From contig DUQT01000002.1 in the NCBI GenBank assembly GCA_012837655.1, positions 1 through 8,068 of the forward strand: 8,068 bases of DNA. Direction: 5' to 3'. This document shows positions 5,698 through 8,068 of the stretch, piece after piece. The notes under the pieces are model-generated. The model saw nothing but the letters and a program-made list of their open reading frames with translations. It made no database searches and was not told the DNA's origin. Each line of letters begins with the position of its first letter. Positions within the stretch are counted from its first letter, which is position 1. A program made the position numbers and the translations under genes. The stretch comes from Actinomyces sp. Lineage in GTDB: Bacteria > Actinomycetota > Actinomycetes > Actinomycetales > Actinomycetaceae.

Positions 5698-6561
5698 CTA
5701 TTCAGGCTTCCTGGCAAGCGCCGCTCGGTAAAGCTCGTTCTTTCGCAACCCGGTTTCATCCGAGACGAGTTTCGCCGCCGCTTTCAACCTCATGCCGCCT
5801 TCATGTAGCGCGAGGACTTTCGCAACGTAGTCTTCGGCGTCCTTGTCGGCAGCGTTCGCACCAGCTACAACGAGGGTGATCTCTCCGCGGACTTCGTCTC
5901 GCGTCTGATAGATCAGATGGTTAAGGTCGCCGCGAATGATTTCCTCGTACGTCTTGGTGAGTTCACGGCACAGCACAGCTTCGCGAGCTCCCCCGAACAC
6001 GTTCGCCATGTGCGTGAGGCTTTCATGAATACGCTTTGGAGAATCGAAGAACACCATTGTGCGCGGTTCGTCTTTGAGTTCTTCCAACCGGCGGTCGCGT
6101 TCGCCCTCTTTTCGCGGCATAAAACCTTCGAAACAGAACCTGTCGGTGGGAAGTCCAGAGACTGATAATGCTGTTAGGACCGCAGACGGTCCGGGTAGCG
6201 CCGAGACGGGAACGCCTCGCTTCGCGGCCGCACTGACAACCCGGTACCCCGGGTCAGAAATGGTCGGCATGCCCGCATCCGAGACAATAAGGACGCGTTC
6301 GCCATCTAACGCTCGACCTAGAACATCGTCGACGCGTTCTCTTTCGTTGTGTTCGTGAAGTGACTTAATGTCACCGTTGATGCGCACGCCAAGCCGAGAT
6401 GCGAGCTTCAGAAGTCGTCGCGTATCTTCGGCTGCAACTAAGTCGGCCTCCGCAAGTGCACGGATTAACCTCGGCGATGCATCTTCTGTGTCGCCAATGG
6501 GAGTAGCCGCAAGCAAGATGGAACCACTGCGCTGCACGGGCTGGTCAGTATCGTTACTCAC
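5698..6561 (-). CDS. rsmI: 16S rRNA (cytidine(1402)-2'-O)-methyltransferase
   Basis: RsmI uses S-adenosylmethionine to 2'-O-methylate C1402 in the decoding centre of 16S rRNA. The 287-residue protein has the family's tetrapyrrole-methylase-like fold. Visible motifs are ILLAATPIGD (about 15-24), AAEDTRRLLKL (43-53), SLHEHNERER (67-76), IVSDAGMPTISDPG (92-105), the glycine-rich PGPSAVLTALSVSGLPTD (113-130), FEGFMPRK (134-141), FFDSPKRIHE (161-170) and CRELTKTYEE (188-197). Length matches the family. The chosen start is GTG 6561. It lacks a clear ribosome-binding site, and TATAAG sits on the minus strand only a base or so upstream (6568-6563), so the mRNA may be leaderless or start slightly inside. 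GTG at 6537 is an alternative. metG follows 112 bases downstream on the same strand and may be partly co-transcribed. Confidence 0.96.
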   Translation of the reverse strand: MSNDTDQPVQRSGSILLAATPIGDTEDASPRLIRALAEADLVAAEDTRRLLKLASRLGVRINGDIKSLHEHNERERVDDVLGRALDGERVLIVSDAGMPTISDPGYRVVSAAAKRGVPVSALPGPSAVLTALSVSGLPTDRFCFEGFMPRKEGERDRRLEELKDEPRTMVFFDSPKRIHESLTHMANVFGGAREAVLCRELTKTYEEIIRGDLNHLIYQTRDEVRGEITLVVAGANAADKDAEDYVAKVLALHEGGMRLKAAAKLVSDETGLRKNELYRAALARKPE

Positions 6562-6600
6562 GCTTATAGCATGCCAAACTTTTCGACACGTTGCGACTAC

Positions 6601-6681
6601 TAACGGGTTACGAAAACTCGACGATCAAGAAACCGCACATGTTCGGCATCCTGTGCGGATGCGGCAAACCTACATTGTAGG
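6601..6681. repeat. Cluster of short inverted repeats in the divergent rsmI/cyclase spacer
   Basis: Three symmetric elements lie in 80 bases. They are TAACGGGTTA (6601-6610), CCGCACA...TGTGCGG (6633-6639 and 6652-6658, 12-base loop), and CCTACATTGTAGG (6669-6681). The spacer spans 244 bases and I see no gene or tRNA in it. The elements could be operators for either divergent gene, or an RNA leader for the cyclase gene. Confidence 0.35.
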
Positions 6682-6731
6682 CCGAAACCATTTGCACGGA
6701 CGCATTGATCACGTACCCTTGGACCCAAGAG

Positions 6732-6745
6732 CTCAGAGCTCTGAG
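6732..6745. promoter_or_regulatory. 14-bp perfect palindrome upstream of the cyclase gene
   Basis: CTCAGAGCTCTGAG is a perfect palindrome ending 60 bases before the cyclase ATG; GAGCTC also occurs at 6729-6734, overlapping its left end. Its position upstream of a lone metabolic gene fits an operator for a dimeric regulator. No convincing -35/-10 pair is visible nearby. Confidence 0.35.
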
Positions 6746-6805
6746 AATAGGAAACTGTTCGATTGAAACTTATCTTGACACGCTTGATAGCGAAGGAGAA
6801 CAACG

Positions 6806-7495
6806 ATGTTCGTACACTTGTCACACAAAATTAGCCAGAATGATGTTGCTTTCCCAGGAGAGCCGGTGCTAAAGCTTAGACAAGATCGCAAGGCTGGTGT
6901 CGACGGGTACCCGTTCAACGCATACATCATGGAGTTGCCAAATCACTTTGGTACCCACATGGACGGCCCGCATCATTTCAACACCACTGGAGCAAATTTC
7001 GATGAGCTACCTATGGAGTATTTCGTCTATATGGGTGACGAGGTGTTGGTTGTAGACCTGCCACACAAATGTAAGCCGGGCGAGATCATCACAAAGGAAG
7101 ATGTAGAACCCTTCGCGGAAGATCTGAAGGGTAAAGGGCTTCTGCTGCTGCGTACTGGGTTCGAGAAATACCGCACCGAAAATCCTGAGATCTACAAGCG
7201 TGAGGGTTTAGCTATTCATACTGAACTCGCTAAGTGGTTGGCCCAGGAATTCCCGGATCTGCGCTGCGTGGGGATGGACTGGCTATCAGTTGCGTCTCCA
7301 CTTAATGACCACGGGCCAGAAGCACACCATTGGCTACTAGGCAACTACACTGATCACCTAATCACCGCCGTCGAAGACATGTCAATGGTTGCTTTGGGCG
7401 ATTCTCCAAAGTTCAAGCTTGTCACCATGGGTCCTCTGCGTATCGAGGAGGTCGACTCAGCGCAGGTCAATATCATCGCTTGGCTGGAAGATTAA
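6806..7495 (+). CDS. Cyclase-family metal-dependent hydrolase (kynurenine formamidase-like)
   Basis: This 229-residue protein belongs to the Cyclase (PF04199) superfamily, which includes kynurenine formamidase KynB and other metal-dependent amide or lactone hydrolases. The signature is NHFGTHMDGPHHF at residues 46-58, giving the ligand set His47, His51 and Asp53 with catalytic His57. Family hallmarks nearer the C-terminus are VGMDWLSVASP, the later His in EAHHWLLGN, and a Glu in AVEDM that matches the usual EN/EGL position. It has no signal peptide, so it is probably cytoplasmic. AAGGAGA (6793-6799) stands 6 bases before ATG 6806. The gene stands alone between divergent rsmI and the convergent rRNA operon, with no tryptophan-catabolism neighbours, so the substrate is unknown. 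I give no gene symbol for that reason. The family call is firm; the specific reaction is not. Confidence 0.88.
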   Translation: MFVHLSHKISQNDVAFPGEPVLKLRQDRKAGVDGYPFNAYIMELPNHFGTHMDGPHHFNTTGANFDELPMEYFVYMGDEVLVVDLPHKCKPGEIITKEDVEPFAEDLKGKGLLLLRTGFEKYRTENPEIYKREGLAIHTELAKWLAQEFPDLRCVGMDWLSVASPLNDHGPEAHHWLLGNYTDHLITAVEDMSMVALGDSPKFKLVTMGPLRIEEVDSAQVNIIAWLED

Positions 7496-7510
7496 GCGTT
7501 GGTAAGAATA

Positions 7511-7558
7511 CTGCTATGCGCTTAGACCTATGGTGAGGCTTTTGTGCGCAAATAGCAG
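7511..7558. repeat. Bulged inverted repeat after the cyclase gene
   Basis: CTGCTATGCGC (7511-7521) pairs with GCGCAAATAGCAG (7546-7558), giving 11 base pairs with a 2-base AA bulge and a 24-base loop. It begins 15 bases after the cyclase stop. It may act as the 3' terminator of that gene, although no T run follows. The loop itself holds CTTTTG. Confidence 0.4.
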
Positions 7559-7906
7559 GAGGATGTACTCACGACTGCGTGGTGGGTGGCTTGGCGTTGC
7601 ACACCCGTTGCAGGGACGCCCACTCTGTGGGGTGTTGTCTACGTGGCGGTGAGCCGATACGGCTGGTGTGTCGTGTGTGCGTTTGTGTCTTGTGTTCGGC
7701 CTCTTTTGATTTAATGGGTGCGTTATTCTACCAGACTCGTGCGTGTTTGTCGCTTCAGTGCGTGTCTACCCCACAAGCTATGTAGACAGGCTTCATGAAG
7801 AATGCGTTCGTAGGCCCCTCATGCAAGCCAAAACTAGCCCTACAATCTGGGTTCCCGCGGCCAATGCGTGGAAGTTCGTTGGGTGTTTGTTTGTGGAATG
7901 GTTTTT
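7559..7906. other. Gene-free stretch between the cyclase gene and the rRNA operon end
   Basis: I see no convincing gene here. AGGAGG followed at once by ATG at 7564 opens only a short frame with no usable spacing. The stretch is strongly G/T-rich on the plus strand. In the direction of rRNA transcription (minus), RNA from 7861-7906 has 16 C and 4 G, and RNA from 7661-7708 contains no U at all. TGTCTAC (7763-7769) and GTAGACA (7782-7788) form a 7-bp inverted repeat, and CTTCATGAAG (7791-7800) is a palindrome. The C-rich, G-poor RNA would suit Rho loading. Confidence 0.4.
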
Positions 7907-7939
7907 GGGGGGAGGAACCGTTGTGTGGTTCCTCCCCCC
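7907..7939 (-). terminator. rRNA operon terminator hairpin
   Basis: GGGGGGAGGAACC (7907-7919) and GGTTCCTCCCCCC (7927-7939) form a perfect 13-bp stem with a 7-base loop, about 15 bases past the 5S 3' end. On the minus strand it is followed by AAAAACC, so there is no U run. It is either a stem-only terminator, an rRNA processing structure, or the first part of a Rho-assisted stop. Confidence 0.8.
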
Positions 7940-7953
7940 CATTGTGTGGTTTT

Positions 7954-8068
7954 GGTTGCGGTGGTTTCCTACTCTCCCACACCCGGTGGGGTGCAGTACC
8001 ATCGGCGTTCATGGGCTTAGCTTCCAGGTTCGGAATGGTGCTGGGCGTTTCCCCATGGCTATGACCAC
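7954..8068 (-). rRNA. rrf: 5S ribosomal RNA (5' end outside window)
   Basis: Read on the minus strand, this begins GTGGTCATAGCC and contains the conserved 5S blocks CATTCCGAACCTGGAAGCTA, GCCGATGGTACTGC and GTGGGAGAGTAGG. The 3' end CCGCAACC should pair with about six bases of the 5' end beyond the right edge, making a gene of about 120 bases. 5S is normally last in an rRNA operon, so 23S and 16S should lie to the right. The 3' end is placed from the helix I pairing and could shift by one or two bases. Confidence 0.95.

Noticed and set aside
6633..6720. Possible tRNA in the divergent spacer
   Set aside because: A T-loop-like TTCGGCATC is present, but no cloverleaf with acceptor and anticodon stems can be built on either strand.
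6775..6780. TTGACA as -35 of the cyclase gene
   Set aside because: A -10 at the right distance would fall on the AAGGAGA ribosome-binding site at 6793-6799, leaving no room for a leader with that site.
7564..7653. Short frame beginning at ATG after AGGAGG
   Set aside because: The AGGAGG touches the ATG with no spacing, the product is about 29 residues, and the composition matches the surrounding G/T-rich non-coding DNA.
7755..8064. Frames of 69 to 89 residues on both strands over the 5S gene and its flank
   Set aside because: They run through the 5S rRNA and the terminator hairpin; no ribosome-binding sites and no protein-like composition.
1..8068. CRISPR array, insertion sequence, integrase or phage genes
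   Set aside because: No regularly spaced repeats, transposase or integrase motifs, or terminal inverted repeats with target duplications were seen.

Overview
The window looks like chromosomal DNA of a moderate-GC actinomycete, plausibly in or near Actinomycetaceae. The grounds are the actinobacterial form of methionyl-tRNA synthetase, GTG starts, Pro/Tyr/Gln-rich cytoplasmic tails on small membrane proteins, and a 5S rRNA whose bases closely follow the actinobacterial pattern. No species can be named from sequence alone. I see no mobile element, CRISPR array, tRNA or attachment site.

Layout. (1) At 2-1264, two co-directional plus-strand genes encode small membrane proteins with long disordered cytoplasmic N-termini. 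The first is cut by the window edge; neither has a recognised function. (2) At 1285-3539 lies the most interesting part, a likely reactive-sulfur response module. A CsoR-family repressor gene of the two-cysteine, histidine-less type seen in the persulfide sensor CstR is followed by a flavin-dependent CoA-disulfide/CoA-persulfide reductase fused to a rhodanese domain. A promoter upstream of the repressor is overlaid by one ATACC...GGTAT operator-like site, and a second lies just downstream. The two sites together also form a large inverted repeat ending in a T run. (3) At 3540-3764, a perfect 15-bp hairpin separates the reductase gene from the converging metG. (4) At 3765-6561, minus-strand housekeeping genes rsmI then metG. 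A perfect 10-bp-arm palindrome covers the metG start codon. (5) At 6562-6805, a 244-base divergent spacer is rich in small inverted repeats. (6) At 6806-7495, a plus-strand metal-dependent hydrolase of the cyclase/kynurenine-formamidase family. (7) At 7496-8068, about 410 bases without a convincing gene, then the tail of a minus-strand rRNA operon: a strong GC hairpin and the 5S rRNA gene running off the right edge.

How the parts work together. By analogy with characterised CstR systems, the repressor would release its operators when its two cysteines react with persulfides. That would raise its own expression and, by read-through across a 143-base gap, the rhodanese-fused reductase that disposes of sulfane sulfur carried on CoA. 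This is inferred from family knowledge and residue patterns, not shown. The other genes are translation housekeeping (rsmI, metG, 5S rRNA) or stand alone.
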